Source: Paramecium octaurelia (taxonomy: Eukaryota > Ciliophora > Oligohymenophorea > Peniculida > Parameciidae). From it: a DNA stretch of 64,000 nucleotides. Made by a program: the position numbers and the translations under genes. Positions 41,208 through 53,849 of the stretch are shown piece after piece. Location of the stretch: contig CAJJDP010000037.1 in assembly GCA_905182995.1 (NCBI GenBank), forward strand, positions 439,369 through 503,368, in the 5' to 3' direction. The notes under the pieces are model-generated. The model searched no databases. It was given only the letters and a program-made list of their open reading frames with translations, and was not told the origin of the DNA. Position 1 is the stretch's first letter, and each line of letters begins with the position of its first letter.

Positions 41208-43300
41208 TCATTTTGGTTTTCGATTTAATTGATATAATTTCTAAAAAATTTCTTAGTTTGTCATCTTTTCTGATTAAACTTCGGCATCATTTTCAAAAAT
41301 ATAATCCAATCCATTATTTGCCATTTCTTTTTCAAAGCTTAAATAATTTTTATAGATAGAGAACTATATTTTAGTTTATTGTAATCCTATGAATTAAGAT
41401 GTATTAAATTTTTCAAAGTCATAACAAGTCTATTTGAAATTAAACTTATTTTACGGACCTAATCTACTTACGAAGTATTGAGCTATAATATACCCAACAG
41501 TATTATATTCTTGTTAGCTGATTTGATTATTGACCTTTTAATTTTAAGGGTTACTTAATTTCGAATTATCAACTGAAATACATTAAAATGAGGATATTTC
41601 TTTTTTATACATATTCAACATTTATTACAAGGTTTAGTTTATACGAATAATTTTATCAAAATAATTTTTGTACTCCCAATTTCTCTTATCATCATCCAAA
41701 GAGAATGGTGGAATATCTTATAATTATGTTACAATCGAATTATTAATATTTAAACTTGGATGAGTAATAGAAAATTGCAAAGAGTCATCAAAATTTTTGG
41801 ATTGCTTTATGGAAATTAGAATTGGCTTTCTTAAAGGTTAGGCTTGATATAAAATATTGGTCTCACAATTAATAATGGAAAGCAATAGTTTAATAAATTA
41901 AACTAGGTTCATAATAATTGAGATGAGTTTTTATTTGTCAGTCTTCAAATATATGTTCCTATATTTCAGATTTTGATCCTCCTTTTTATCCTATTATTAT
42001 TCTATTTGAAGGTTAAGACAGATATCATTAATGAATTAGTTCAATTTGAAGACACTTATATCGCTCTTAACTTGTCTATATGAAATTTAATATTAATTAA
42101 ATAGGTTGCTATTTAGATTGTAAAGGAAATAATTTAATTGCAGTTATTATTTTAGCTTTTGTAGCACGTGTGTTAAGCACTCATGTTTTGAAATTTCATG
42201 ATAAAATTATTGAATGTTTTCAAGTTAATTATTGATTTATTTTAAACTTAATTTGGCATTGTACTATAATAATAAATATAAATTACATATAATTATTTAT
42301 CCCTTTGTTCAATTGCATTTACGTAATAATCATATTTATCCTCTTGTATTTCTTCGAAGAACAGTAAAACTTATGGTTAAAAGGAATTGAAATATACTTA
42401 AGTCACTCTGAACTTCCATAATTTTGAGTTATTTTGGTCATCTAGAATAGCAAAATATTTTTGAATAGGATGATCTTCATTTTTCAATTTAAGCTCCTTG
42501 ATTATTTCATGTTCGATTTTTATAAAATGTTATGTTTTTTAGTTTTCCATATCAAAGAATACTAATTTCCTTAAAAAATCCCTTAACATTTCGTTGTTTT
42601 ATATTTTGAACTTTTCTTTTAGATGTTAATTGATCTTTTCTATATCCAGTTAGCCTGCTTATTTATTATATTTCACAATCACAACCCAAGAAGGCAATAA
42701 GTCCTCTAAAATATTTTCATATTGAACTTTGGATAAATTGACTAAAAAATGCTTTCTGTTTATCATTTCATACTAATATCTTAATAAAACAAGTAAAACA
42801 GTTATTAGGCATTACGAGATGATTGTCTATGGATCATATATTGAAAGCTTATAAAAGCTGGCCATTTAAGTTAGGAGGAAAAAAAAGGTTTAAACCATGA
42901 ATGAGGAACCAGTTAAATAGATGACTATGATAAATGATAAGATTTTACACAATTTTAAAATGGATGAGTGATAACCATAAGACCATTGGCTTGATTCCTA
43001 TCCAAAAAGTCTCAAACTTTCAATTACTGCACTCATTATAAGTATATTTGTAACAACAAAGATCTCTTTGTATTATTGATACTTCCTCATAGCTAAATAG
43101 CAAATGATTATTAATGCTAGACTAACGCCAGCAAATATTATGGGCATTGAATCCTGATACTTTATAATTATTAGAATTAGATAAATGCTCACTACTGCAT
43201 ATAAGTATTCCCTTCTATATTTGAGACCTGTCAGCATTGATGAACGATACAATTGCTCAATTTCTTGAGACACATACTGTAAACTATATGTTTTAATCAT
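41208..43300 (-). CDS. multi-pass membrane histidine-kinase-like protein
   Basis: 689 residues with one 23-nt intron (about 42263-42285). Around six TM segments lie in residues ~30-190 (AVVSIYLILIIIKY, IIFAGVSLALIIICYLAM, ...VLLVLLRYQ). A sensor-like region follows (LEDLLPSWVVIVKYN, YFAILDDQ, KLWKFRVTQVYFN). Further on is a degenerate dimerisation box (FYHEISKHE) and an ATPase-like part: YLKTDKQKLISIIMNLVQ resembles the N box and VGYIIAQYFVSRLGP the G2 box, but conserved acidic and glycine residues are weakened. It may be a pseudokinase or diverged HATPase sensor. The gene at 59652-61407 has the same architecture. Confidence 0.65.
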
Positions 43301-43394
43301 AAATTTATAATATTAGGAATAACCAGATTAATCCCTTAATGTAGGATTTATACATTAAACATATTAACTTAATTAATTAATCCAACTAAAATAT

Positions 43395-45160
43395 ATGAGT
43401 TTTCAAACCAGAATAATTATGAATTACTAGTTTAGTACTTGCGATATTATTGGAAGAGGGTTTAGTTCCAATGTATACAAAGGCTAAAAATACAATAACA
43501 AAAGAAAATGTAGCGATTAAAGTAATATCATTTTAGTTTATTCTCTTAGGTCATCAACAGGCAGTTATCCGATTAATTGCCACTTATTTAAAATGAAATA
43601 TCTATACTATCCAAACTGTAGGGTCGCAATATTTTAAAGTTTTACGAGCATTTCACAACTTAAAACAATATATACATTATCACTGAATACTGTAGACAAG
43701 GAGATCTAGCCTAGAAATTGAAACAATTTGGATATTTGAGTTAAGAAGTATCAATAGCAATCGTTAGATAAATCATAGATGGTATGTATGTGATGGCTTA
43801 ACAAAGTATTCTAAATTATCATTTGAGATATCATACACAGAGACTTAAAACCATAAAACATATTAATCAATGATGATTGTGTTAAGATTGCTGATTTTGG
43901 ATTTGCAAAACCCTTAAATCAATTATATAATGAAATGAATGTTGGCACTCCTCTTTACATGAGTCCAGAAACTATAATCAAATCGTAATATAACGCCAAA
44001 AGTGATATTTGGAGTCTAGGTGTCCTCTTTTATGAAATTCTCTTTGGATACCCACCCTGGTAAGCATAGACTGAATAAGAATTGATTTTTAAAGTTCTCA
44101 ATTAACGCATCTCCTTTCCAGATATCCCTCCAGTATCTGAAACTGTTAAGGATTTTATCAAATAATGCCTTATTGTTGATCCATATCTAAGATTAGGAAT
44201 TGCAGAACTACTAAGACATCCCCTGATAAAGAAAAGAACAAAAAAAGCAGAAAGGACTGTAAGGCCTATGGATATTCTAAGTACTGAATAAACAATAAAA
44301 TCTGAAATTCCAAACTGTTCAGAACCATGGACTACAAATAATTCCTATAAAAAACTAATTTATGTGAATTGCAAAAATCCCCAAGTTAATGCAATACTTA
44401 ACAAGTACTTGAATTCAAAAAACAATTAGATAACTACTATTTATAATAAGGGAAACAATAAAAATTAGGCTTTTTTTGATGAAATTTCCTTGATACTCCA
44501 AAGCTAGTTTTCATTGTGTATGTTTCTCAATAATATTATATCTAAATTAAAGGAAATCAGATTGATCAGTCCTTTGTTAAATGAGAAATGCAGGATTATT
44601 TGTTCAAGACATCTTTAAAATATCAAGGACACAATTTACAAGCAATTGATCGAAAGTGACAATAAGTATAAATTTAAAGATTGGTAATTATTTTGCAAAG
44701 AGAATGCATATAGCAGATTCAGTGCAAAATTTTATTAGAAAATAATTAATTTACAAAGACTTGTTTAGATTATAATCAAATGATTAAAACCAATAAATCA
44801 TTAATAATCGAATATTAAAAATATGACTAAGAGTTCTATAAAATTTTGTTTGGATTGGAGTGGAAAGCTATTAAAAAGATAATTAGAAATTTAATCATTG
44901 AATATAATCATATACTTGCTTAAAATATTGATGCTACCAATTTATCTAATAAGATTAACAAATCATAATAAATTGAGATATCGCTTCTGTAGTAATTACA
45001 TTATTATTTTGATATCATTGATCATTATTATTTGAAAGAATTTGACATGAAGATATTTGCACAAGAATCTAAAATTTAATAGTTTATGATATTAAAGGAA
45101 ATTAATATCTCTGACTATTTAGAAATAAGATAGTAAGTAAAGAGGCTCATGCAATCATGA
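43395..45160 (+). CDS. ULK/Unc-51-like Ser/Thr protein kinase
   Basis: Kinase domain ~1-270: IIGRGFSSNVYKG, VAIKVINRQL, YIITEYCRQGDLAQ, IIHRDLKPQNIL, IADFGFAK, GTPLYMSPE, DIWSLGVLFYEILFG. The AIKV and RDLKPQN context and overall flow match ULK/ATG1 kinases that start autophagy or act at cilia. Introns of 28 nt (about 43518-43545) and 22 nt (about 43809-43830) fit. A five-A run at 43486-43490 breaks the frame; four As would read KGQNTITKENVAIKV, so a one-base error is likely. A further frame change near 44670-44770 is explained by a 35-nt GT...AG intron, which gives exactly 559 codons. The C-terminal ~280 residues are helical and rich in I, K and Q, as in ULK tails. Confidence 0.8.
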
Positions 45161-45376
45161 AAATATCAATATAATTTATAATTCTTTATTTATAATATCA
45201 AAAATGTTATAACATTTCTCCTTTGATTTATATTTTTGTTAATTTAAGTTCACTAAAATTTAATTATCGAAGCAAAAGAACCTCAATTGCAAGAACAATT
45301 AATCTTGAAATGAATAAGAACAAAGTTTCATTAGTTTAACATAATATTTTATTTATTAATGTTATTTAATATTTAT

Positions 45377-47442
45377 TCAATACACTCTCTTTTTTGGAGG
45401 AACGGTATCAAATTCTTTTGGATCTTAGGTCTTAGTGATAACCTATAAAATATAATATTAATTATTACATCTCTATAAGTTAATTCAATATCGCCATTTT
45501 TGGTGTCTTTGATTCTGGCTAATGTATGCTTCATCCAGTTCTTATCATCTCTATCTGGGAAGTCATCACGAGCATGTGCTCCTCTAGATTCCTTTCTATT
45601 TAGAGCTCCTTCGATGGTCATTTTACCTTGCACTGAAATAATATTGATATATGTAAATACATAGTAAATTGTCTAATTCTATTCCTTCGATCAAATCAGA
45701 GTTCCATACAAGTCCTTTATCTTTGATTCTGATATCATCTTTTCTTGAATAGATTTCTTTAACTTTTTCAACACCCTCTTGCAATGTTTTTTCAATTCTG
45801 AAGACAGCAGCATGTTTTTACATAGTTCTTTGGAGATCCTTTCTGACTTAAGCAACAGTCTAAGATCCTTCATGATGTCTTAATCTGTCAATTCTGGCTA
45901 TGGCAGCTTCTCCAGCATTTTTGGGTAAATCTGGTTGTTTCTATCCAGGTTTCCACTTTTCACCAACAAGATTGGCAGCTTGTCTTCCAAATACAACGAT
46001 ATCTAATAAAGAATTGGCTCCCAATCTATTGGCACCATGAACTGATGCACAAGCTGCTTCACCAGCTGCTAAAAGTCCAGGAACAACTTGATCTTTGCCA
46101 CCAACTTGATTAAGAACTTCAGTTTTGAAATTGGTAGGTATTCCACCCATATTATAATGAACTGTGGGTAAGACTGGTGCAGGTTCTTTGGTAACATCAA
46201 CACCAGCAAATATTTTAGCAGCTTCACTGATTCCTGGTAATCTTTCATGCAAGAGTTCAGCAGGCAAATGATTGAGATGCAAATAGATGTGATCTTTCTC
46301 TGGTCCAACTCTATAAATGACAATAATAACTACCCTCTTCCTTCCAATATTTCCTTAGTCATAGCTCTAGACACAACATCTCTACTTGCCAAATCCTTAG
46401 CAGTAGGAGCATATCTCTCCATGAATCTTTCTCCCAATGAATTTCTAAGGATACCACCTTCTCCTCTGCAACCCTCAGTCATCAAACATCCAGAACCATA
46501 AATACCTGTAGGATGAAATTACACAAATTCCAAATCCTCCATTGGTAAACCTGCTCTAATTGTCATGCCTCCTCCATCACCTGTGCAGGTATGTGCAGAT
46601 GTACATGATTGAAATGCTCTTCCATATCCACCTGTTGCTATCACTGTGTATCCTGCTCTAATCCTATGGATTGATCCATCTGCCATCGACATGCAAACAA
46701 CTCCTCTGCAAGCTCTATTATTATAAATCAAAACACAATATTACCCTTGATCATCCATCATCAAATCAAGAGCGAAATACTCAACAAAGAAAATACAGTC
46801 ATAACCCAAGGCTCTTCCGAACAAAGTATGTAACATAGCATGTCCTGTTCTATCTGCAACAGCACAACATCTATAAGCTTGTCCTCCTGTTCCGAATTTC
46901 AAGCTCTGTCCTCCAAATGCTCTTTGATAAATCTTGCCTTCTGGAGTTCTTGAAAATGGCAAACCATAACTTTCCAATTCATAAACTGCCTTTGGAGCCT
47001 CCTTACACATATAAGTAATGGCATCTTGGTCTCCCAGCCAATCTGATCCCTTTATTGTATCGTATGCATGCCTAGATATGTCTCAATCAGTACCATCTCC
47101 AATCATCTTCTGTCATGTTTCCTAATGCTGCATTTATACCTCCTTGAGCAGCCACTGTATGAGATCTAGTGGGAAACAACTTTGAAATGCAAGCAGTCTT
47201 GAACCCAAGCTCAACCAAACCAAATGCTGCTCTTAAACCTGCACCACCTGCTCCTACAACAACTGCATCATATGTGTGATCTATCACTGTATATTTGTCT
47301 GTCAGATGTCCCTATCAACATTATGCATCCATATTACTTAAGAAGGACCCACTCCTGGTTTATTTTATGACACCACACAGAATCGATTAACTAATTTTGT
47401 GGCTTATTGATTGTACAAGGCCTAAGTTGTAATTCTGAACAT
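45377..47442 (-). CDS. SDHA: succinate dehydrogenase flavoprotein subunit, mitochondrial
   Basis: Complex II subunit that oxidises succinate to fumarate and holds covalent FAD. A basic presequence-like N-terminus (MFRITTQALYNQQATK) fits mitochondrial import. FAD-binding motif [15 protein letters not shown]; covalent flavin His in [10 protein letters not shown]; substrate/FAD motifs [34 protein letters not shown]-terminal RKDDIRIKD and the end VPPKKRVY, all typical. Six introns (26, 22, 30, 23, 28 and 26 nt) leave exactly 636 codons, the usual SDHA length. The start ATG 47440-47442 is the first in frame. The gene appears intact, with all key residues present. Confidence 0.97.
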
Positions 47443-47896
47443 TGGATTAAAAATATATAAATAAAGATATTATTAATTATGATAAGAAATTCCTACTCAT
47501 ACCTATAATTAGCAATGAAGTTTATTTGTCAATTCAAATTCATAGAAATGATACCCATATCTTTTCCATCTTTAATGTTATTGTCAATATGTCAGGGTTT
47601 CAATCTAGCGATAATACATCTTGGATTATTAGCTTTAATGTAATTGCATTTCGATTTTTTGGCATCTCAAATATCAATTCTACCTTAACCATTCTCTACT
47701 TAATCGTCTTTTTTGCACATTCATATTTTCGATGACTTTTAAATTACTGAATTAAGTCAGGCATTTATAATTGTTGCAGCTGACTTTGCCATTCTTTTCA
47801 TATTACTACCAACAATAGATTAGAAAATATAAAGAAATTAGAAGACGAAATACAACCCAAAGACAAGCAAGAGAGACCAATCCAATTAATATTTAT
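47443..47896. other. unresolved region between SDHA and a secreted-protein gene
   Basis: Both strands carry open stretches. On the plus strand, around 47816-47885, a frame encodes KKLEDEIQPKDKQERP, which looks coding, and an ATG at 47480 followed by a possible 26-nt intron (about 47521-47546) opens another frame. I could not connect these into one gene. On the minus strand a Leu/Val/Phe-rich stretch is also open. A small gene is likely but its structure is not resolved. Confidence 0.3.
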
Positions 47897-49192
47897 ATGT
47901 TTATTATATTGTTATTTTTAATACATTATTCTCAACAGGAATAAATTATCATCTACTATCCACAATTTTGTGGTCAATACAGATACACTTTTATTAAAGT
48001 AGCCAATGAATTCAACTTATCAATCCTCAACATCCCATCAGAAGAATAATCAATCATTTTACTTAATAATTCTAACTCTATTATTTAATATCAATGGGAT
48101 GTATTTGAATTAGATATCAAGTATTGGCTAACCATTTATTTCCATCAAAAATTCCCAAACCTCAATATGCCTATCGTTTAACTCAACTAAATCTAAGAGA
48201 ATTTACTCATTTTCTATGGACTCAACTAATCGTACTATAATTACCTCCTTCATCTGACTTATGACTACCCATTATATATGATTTACTACGCAAACCCTTA
48301 GAATCATAAGATATTTTAAGAATTCTTTATTTAAAACTACTCAATTGATTAGGACTACCTTATCATCAGAAGGAAATAAGATAGTTACGATCATTATTTG
48401 CTCATTTTAAGTTTAGACTAAATTAGACCCTTCCTGGAAAAATACTCTCATCCTTACTAACAATAATACTTTACAATGAAACATATTGCATATCTAAAAT
48501 AAAATCAAAACCAAAGGGCATTTCTCTACATTTCTTTTAATCTTTATCAATTTAAAGAAAACAAACTAATCATCTAAAAGCAATCTGATATTAATAGATA
48601 ATCGAATCAAAATAGAAATGTTGTATTCATCATTACTGAACCAATCTTCATGGCTAAAATACTGCTATAACGTTTTTTGTATAAAAACATTAAAGATGGG
48701 CCTTTCCTAGTTTATTTAGAATTTAATCAGTTCAAATTCAACATCTTTAACAAAGAATGGAATTATTATTAAGTATCTTAATGGATGCAGCAATACATAA
48801 GAAATGAGTTTCAATCTCAGCTATTCACTTTAAATCCATATTTACAATAAATACCATTCTTAACTTTAAGTTAATAGAAAGTCTAAACAGAAATCTAAAA
48901 TAAGTTGCATAGTATCGCAATACTAGATCTTCTTTTATAAAAACCACTACAATAAAATATCATATTAATAAGGCTAATCCCTTACTGCTATAAAAGCTTC
49001 AAACTTTTTTCGATATTATCTAAATTCAGAAACGATAACTTAATTATTTTATACAGTATAAACTAACTAATTTATGATGAATTCGAAATGCTCATGATCA
49101 CAAAGAATCAAACACTAATTATAGATAATATCTATGATAATTAATTGATTCAAACATTGAAATAATACATTTAAGAATAAATTATATTGTGA
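47897..49192 (+). CDS. secreted or luminal protein of unknown family (431 aa)
   Basis: Single-exon ORF of 431 residues. The start at 47897 is chosen because it gives a clean signal peptide (MFIILLFLIHYSQQ) followed by mature sequence (EQIIIYYPQFCGQYRYTF). The body is rich in Y, N, Q and I with few cysteines, and shows no second membrane segment or known motif; it reads like an all-beta or solenoid secreted protein. The last residues (LKQYIQEQIIL) precede TGA 49190-49192. It points toward the coiled-coil gene on the other strand, with 96 bp between stops. No function is proposed. Confidence 0.7.
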
Positions 49193-49288
49193 ATTAATAT
49201 GAAGAGATATATTAGAATAAGTAATTTATTTTATTTTTGTGCTTATTAAATAAGCTTTATAAAATTTTAATTTATCATTGATAATAGA

Positions 49289-50264
49289 TCATTCTTACTA
49301 ATCATCATGATTATCATCTTTTTTTTATTAATCAGAATCTTGTTAAGGTTCTGAATCTAAGTTTTGAGAGACAACAAGATCCTTTTCTGGAGTAGGTAAC
49401 CAACGAGGGGCTTCTGCACTTTTATTAGTTTTAAGATGATGTGAATGATCTTCTTCTTCTTTGATCATGTGATTGAATTCATCATGAGCCAAGTTTTTAG
49501 CCTTCTCTAATCTTGCTGCTAATTTCCTCTAAACTTCTTGTGATCTCATTAATTTTTGCATCATGTATGATTCTTCCATTTCCATCTTTTCTTATTAAGC
49601 CTTATTGTATTCGCAAGCCCTTTTGTTCTCCAATTTAGCTCTGATGAAATATTGTCAATAATGCTTACTTCTCGTTTTCCTTTTGGATGTGGGACAATTT
49701 TTCATTCCAATAAAGTGATATATTGGTTTTTGATTGGGACATAATTTCCTTGATATGTTCTCTTTTCTCTTTGTTCTTTTTTAGGAACTCTTCTTTCTAT
49801 TTATTAATGGCTTCAGAATTTTTTATGGATATTTCTCTAGATTAAATGATAAATTGTAAGAATACTTAATTCTTTTATATTCTTCCAATTTGATTTGTTC
49901 CATAGCCTTCTTAATCATTTCTAGTTGTTCTTCTTGTTATTTTTTGAGACTATAATTTAATTTCTATTTATCCTTCAATATTTCTTCATCATTCTTTTGA
50001 CTTAGTTTTTTCTAATGAGTTTGGATAAATAAGGTTAGTTACTTATTCAATTTATGCATGATGATTCATTTTCAATTCTATCATAGATTTTGTTTTCTTC
50101 TTAGTTTCATCAATTCTCTTAGATAACTGTGCATCACCTCTCTTTAATAATTTGAGTCTATTTTTCATTAATAAGATATCTTTCTCAGTCTCTTAACGTA
50201 ATTTGCGAGTATGCCATACAGTTTCTTCATTTTCCCTTTAGAATGATTGAGGGGATGTCTTCAT
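49289..50264 (-). CDS. coiled-coil protein (295 aa)
   Basis: 295 residues after three introns of 31, 29 and 28 nt (about 50007-50037, 49836-49864 and 49648-49675), exact frame. Most of the chain is heptad-rich coiled coil (KLRQETEKDILLMKNRLKLL, KLSQKNDEEILKDKQK, EKRACEYNKAQQEKMEM). The C-terminal ~60 residues are acidic and His/Ser/Asp-rich (EEEDHSHHLKTNKS, APRWLPTPEKD), ending DDNHDDQQE. A cytoskeletal or cilium-associated role would be typical for such ciliate proteins but is inference only. Confidence 0.75.
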
Positions 50265-50696
50265 TTTTATTTATTTAATGAGATCAGATTATAATATACA
50301 TAGATACCATTATTAAGAATTCTAGAGTATTTAACTATCGCTTATTCAATGACCCAATAAAACGTAATGAACTATATTGAAATAAGAATGATTTTATCAT
50401 ATATCTATATAAAGAGTATCAAAAAGAATAAAAAATCAATTTATATAAGGATGTTTCATAAGCAGACAAGTATTTTCCAAATGTAAGAGTACATCTACTT
50501 CAAATAATACATCATATAAATAAACAAATCTAAGGTTATTTTAAAATATTTAATTAATACAATAAAAGATTGCCCAAATTGAATAAAAGAAAATAAAATA
50601 AAATTTATTCTAGATTATTTAATTATTCTAAGTATTTGTACATGAAATTAAATTCCAATTATAATATAAATAAGGCATGGAGCTGTTTGTATAATT
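50265..50696. other. intergenic, nothing recognised
   Basis: AT-rich spacer with many short A and T runs. No coding-like frame, RNA gene or repeat was seen. Confidence 0.45.
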
Positions 50697-51127
50697 TCAA
50701 GAGAAACTGATATTCATTTGATCCTCATTTACACTTTCCCTTATGGAAAAGGCAGCTTAAAAGACTTACAACAAAGTGTATTTCAAAATACAGTTTAGGG
50801 ATAAATCATATTTCAGTACATTATTATCAAAAAAATATTTAGTTCTGGTTACAAGCTTTTCTGTTATAAATAATTAAACTAATAAAATTTATATTTCGCT
50901 TTCTCTTTGCAAGTATTGTTAGGTTTACTGTTGGGTTGATGTTGTTTTCCTGTAATTGAATTATTCTTTCTTCTATAAGTGTGAAAATCCTCAATAAGAT
51001 CTACAATACTATAAGAAGAAATGAGTAATAATGTTGGTTGAATCAAAAAATTAAAATATATGAAAAAGCAATCAGCCAAGTATTCAAAAACAGAGCCATC
51101 GGCGAGAAGATCCAACAAATCACCCAC
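50697..51127 (-). CDS. hypothetical protein candidate (136 aa), overlaps next gene's 5' end
   Basis: Read with TGA as the only stop and one 20-nt intron (about 51001-51020), this gives exactly 137 codons. The N-terminal part is hydrophobic (YLADCFFIYFNFLIQPTLLL), the middle polar and Gln-rich (TTSTQQQTQQYLQRES), and the end SIRESVNEDQMNISFS is typical coding composition. The only in-frame ATG places the first ~68 bp opposite the start of the CHY zinc-finger gene on the plus strand. Antisense overlap of coding sequence is unusual in this compact genome, so the real start may differ or the first exon may be wrong. Confidence 0.33.
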
Positions 51128-52570
51128 GAGTCCGAGTGGAAATCCAAAACCTGAGGATATGCTTACTCAAAGCCAAGTAAATTAAGAACTCTTAAAAACT
51201 CAATAATCTTTTCGTAGCTCAACTGGCCATTAAGGATAGACTCCATCTATAAGGTAAACCAAAATATTATCGTAGTAGTTCTAAAGTGACACAATCAGTA
51301 ACATCTCCTGGTAGAAATATGTAGAAAAGACCATCACAAATAATATCAAAACAGTAAATGCAAAACATGCATGAACGCTCTGTAATCAAAGTTCTTGGAA
51401 TGAGTATGGAGGCAGTATGTCCGAAAAAGAATCATGAAAAAAATAAGATGCTCTACATTTGTTAATATGGAGATTGTAAGGCAGACAATAGATTGGGATG
51501 CTCGTACTGTTTGGTAGAATCTCATAATGATCATTCCTAACAAGTAATGGAAGTTTAAACCTTTTGTAAGATATTTGATGATAGAAAAAAGCAAGTATTT
51601 ACAAAAAATGATGTTTTAGTTTAAAAATCTGAGCGACACAATCTTGCAAGTACCAGATAAGACAGCTTAAGTAAGCTTATTCTTTGAATAACTAAGAGAT
51701 CAAATTATGGATCGATTGAAATAAATAGAAAAGAATATTTTGCAATCAATTTCGGAATAATTGGCATGGAAGCCATTATAAAAGGAGATTTTGTATAGAG
51801 TGGAGGTTCTGAGTTCTAAACTCATTTTTGATATGACATAGGATGAATTGAAGGAAAGCTTGGAATTTATTTAGGGTAAACATTTTAAAGAGCTGGAATA
51901 TATAAAATAAGAGACGAATAATTATTTAAGTTAAAAAATAGCCTTAGTTGAACATATTTGGAATGATTATAAAATTTAATTAGAAACTGATATAACACAA
52001 CAACTTAATGATTACAATAAGGTTATGTTTTTGGACCCATAAAGCAAAGAGTTCGCTGAATATAAGATGCAATTTTTCTAATAAAAGCAATTGAAAGTGA
52101 ATGAATTGAGTTAACCATTCCATTAATAATTAGAGATGTTTAAGGAAGAAGAAAGGAAAGCAGAAGAGAAAAAACAAGAAGAAATTAAAATACAATAACA
52201 AATAGAATAGAGAAAGAAGGAAGAAGAAATTAAGAAAGAAAAAGAAAGACAAAAACAAATACAAGAATAGATTCTCAAATAAAAGGAAGCTTAAAAGAAC
52301 TCTGAGAGATAGAATGAAAGGGATAAGCTTCTTAAAACCTTCCCTTATAAGTTATACACAGAAGATTGTCAACATAGAACTAAGTGCAATACAATACCTA
52401 TTTTCTCATGCTGTAACAAGGCGTATCCTTGTTCACAATGCCATGGATATGTGGCACATCCTCCTCGGATATAAGTTCCCAGTTATAGATATTGTATGAA
52501 ATGTCTTGAAATTTATCTGGTTATGTACCCAACAAATTAGGCCATAAATTGTCTGAAGTGTTAAAAGTGA
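51060..52570 (+). CDS. B-box-like and CHY zinc-finger coiled-coil protein
   Basis: 487 residues, introns 22 nt (about 51253-51274) and 25 nt (about 51596-51620), exact frame. N-terminus basic and Ser/Pro-rich (KYSKTEPSARRSNKSPTSPS). At ~105-150 a zinc motif (ICQYGDCKADNRLGCSYC, then ESHNDH) resembles a B-box. A long coiled coil follows, ending in a charged Glu/Lys/Gln run near 52130-52310. The C-terminus is a CHY-type zinc finger (DCQHRTKCNTIP, SCCNKAYPCSQCHGYVAH, YRYCMKCLEIY, NCLKCQK), a fold that binds three zinc ions and occurs in ubiquitin-ligase proteins such as Pirh2, though no RING is present here. Its role is likely protein binding or ubiquitin-related. Confidence 0.8.
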
Positions 52571-53849
52571 TATAAATTTTGTAATCTATATTCAGAACAA
52601 TCAAGTTAAATAGTATATCCTTCCATGTTGTTTATTCCTCTTTTGTTTCCAACATTTTATTTTCAATAATTAATGAATTAATTAACACCATAGATTCAAA
52701 TGAGATTCTTTATTTATAACTTTTTCGCTTCTCAAAGAATCAAATAAAAGTTTAATTGATGGAATCATTGAAATAAGAAGATCAATTCATCGTTAATTAT
52801 CCAAAATAGAATTGCAAAGGAAAGATTTATAAATATTTTGGCATATTCCATAAATTAATAGTTATTTAATTGGTTCTAGATTTTCAAGTAACTTTAGGCT
52901 TAATAAGACATTATTGTAATATTTGTTAAAAGGCTTCTCTCTCTGAATTATTACAATATTTGCTTTGAAAAAGTAGAAAAAATTTTGTTTTTGGATTTTG
53001 CATAGAACGCTCTTATTAACGCAGTTTGGTAATGGGAATTGCCAAATAAAAGTAAATGCCTTATTTGGTTCAACACAATTTATAACAGGATCTGAAAACA
53101 TAATTTTATTCCTAATAAATAAAGAACTAATTTTGAATTCAAGTCATATGATAACAACACTATTTTGTAAAATAACGAATTAGATGGTTGTAGAAAGGAT
53201 AAAAAACCTTTATACTTAATCTTCTTTAATTCTTACTTAGCATGCCAAAAACATTTCAAATCAAGTCCAAATTCATATGCTTTAGATTCTAGGAATTATT
53301 TACTCATTTATTATATCTTAAAAGTCGACACAGGGCATACACATAAAGTCATATGATTTGTAATAAATGATCAGATAAAAGAAGCCTATTTCACAGCTTA
53401 AGCAGAACTTTTTAAAGGTTTAGATGAATGGACTTATATGCTAAATGGATAATAATTTCATGGTGGTTAAAGCCAGATGAGGCAAATTATGGTAATATTG
53501 AGCTGGTACTATTAAATTTTATAGGATGATATTTTATCTTACTTTATATATAAGATACAATATTGCAATACAACAATAATTTTTAAGAATTTCATTGAAA
53601 ATATATCAGCGTTTAAATTTTATTAGCGTGTTTGAAGAATGTAGCAGCTATGTAGATATGATTAGAATTACTTTTATACCAATGCAAATACAAATGTGAT
53701 TGAAAGAAATGTTGTAAAGATTTGAATTAACTTTATGCTTTAAAGAATGTTTGAATCTAATTTCATAATAAATTATATATATAAGTAAATTAGAAAGCAA
53801 TTTCAATTATTTGATTATTTTCTAATTAATTTGATAAATTATTATTATT
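52571..53849. other. ambiguous coding region on either strand
   Basis: Three long competing frames exist. Minus: ATG 53305-53307 to TGA 52765-52767, 180 codons (MSKQFLESKAYEFGLDLK...) with a hydrophobic end. Plus: a frame from ~52890 to 53630 interrupted by one TGA near 53090, including QKHFKSSPNSYALDSRNY and, after a possible 27-nt intron (about 53352-53378), KIKEAYFTAQAELFKGLDEW, the most coding-like segment here. A third plus frame runs past 53470. Because TGA is rare in this DNA, long chance openings are expected. One gene is probable, but I cannot say which. Confidence 0.35.

Noticed and set aside
46247-46501. Plus-strand ORF opposite SDHA
   Set aside because: Antisense shadow of a highly conserved enzyme gene.
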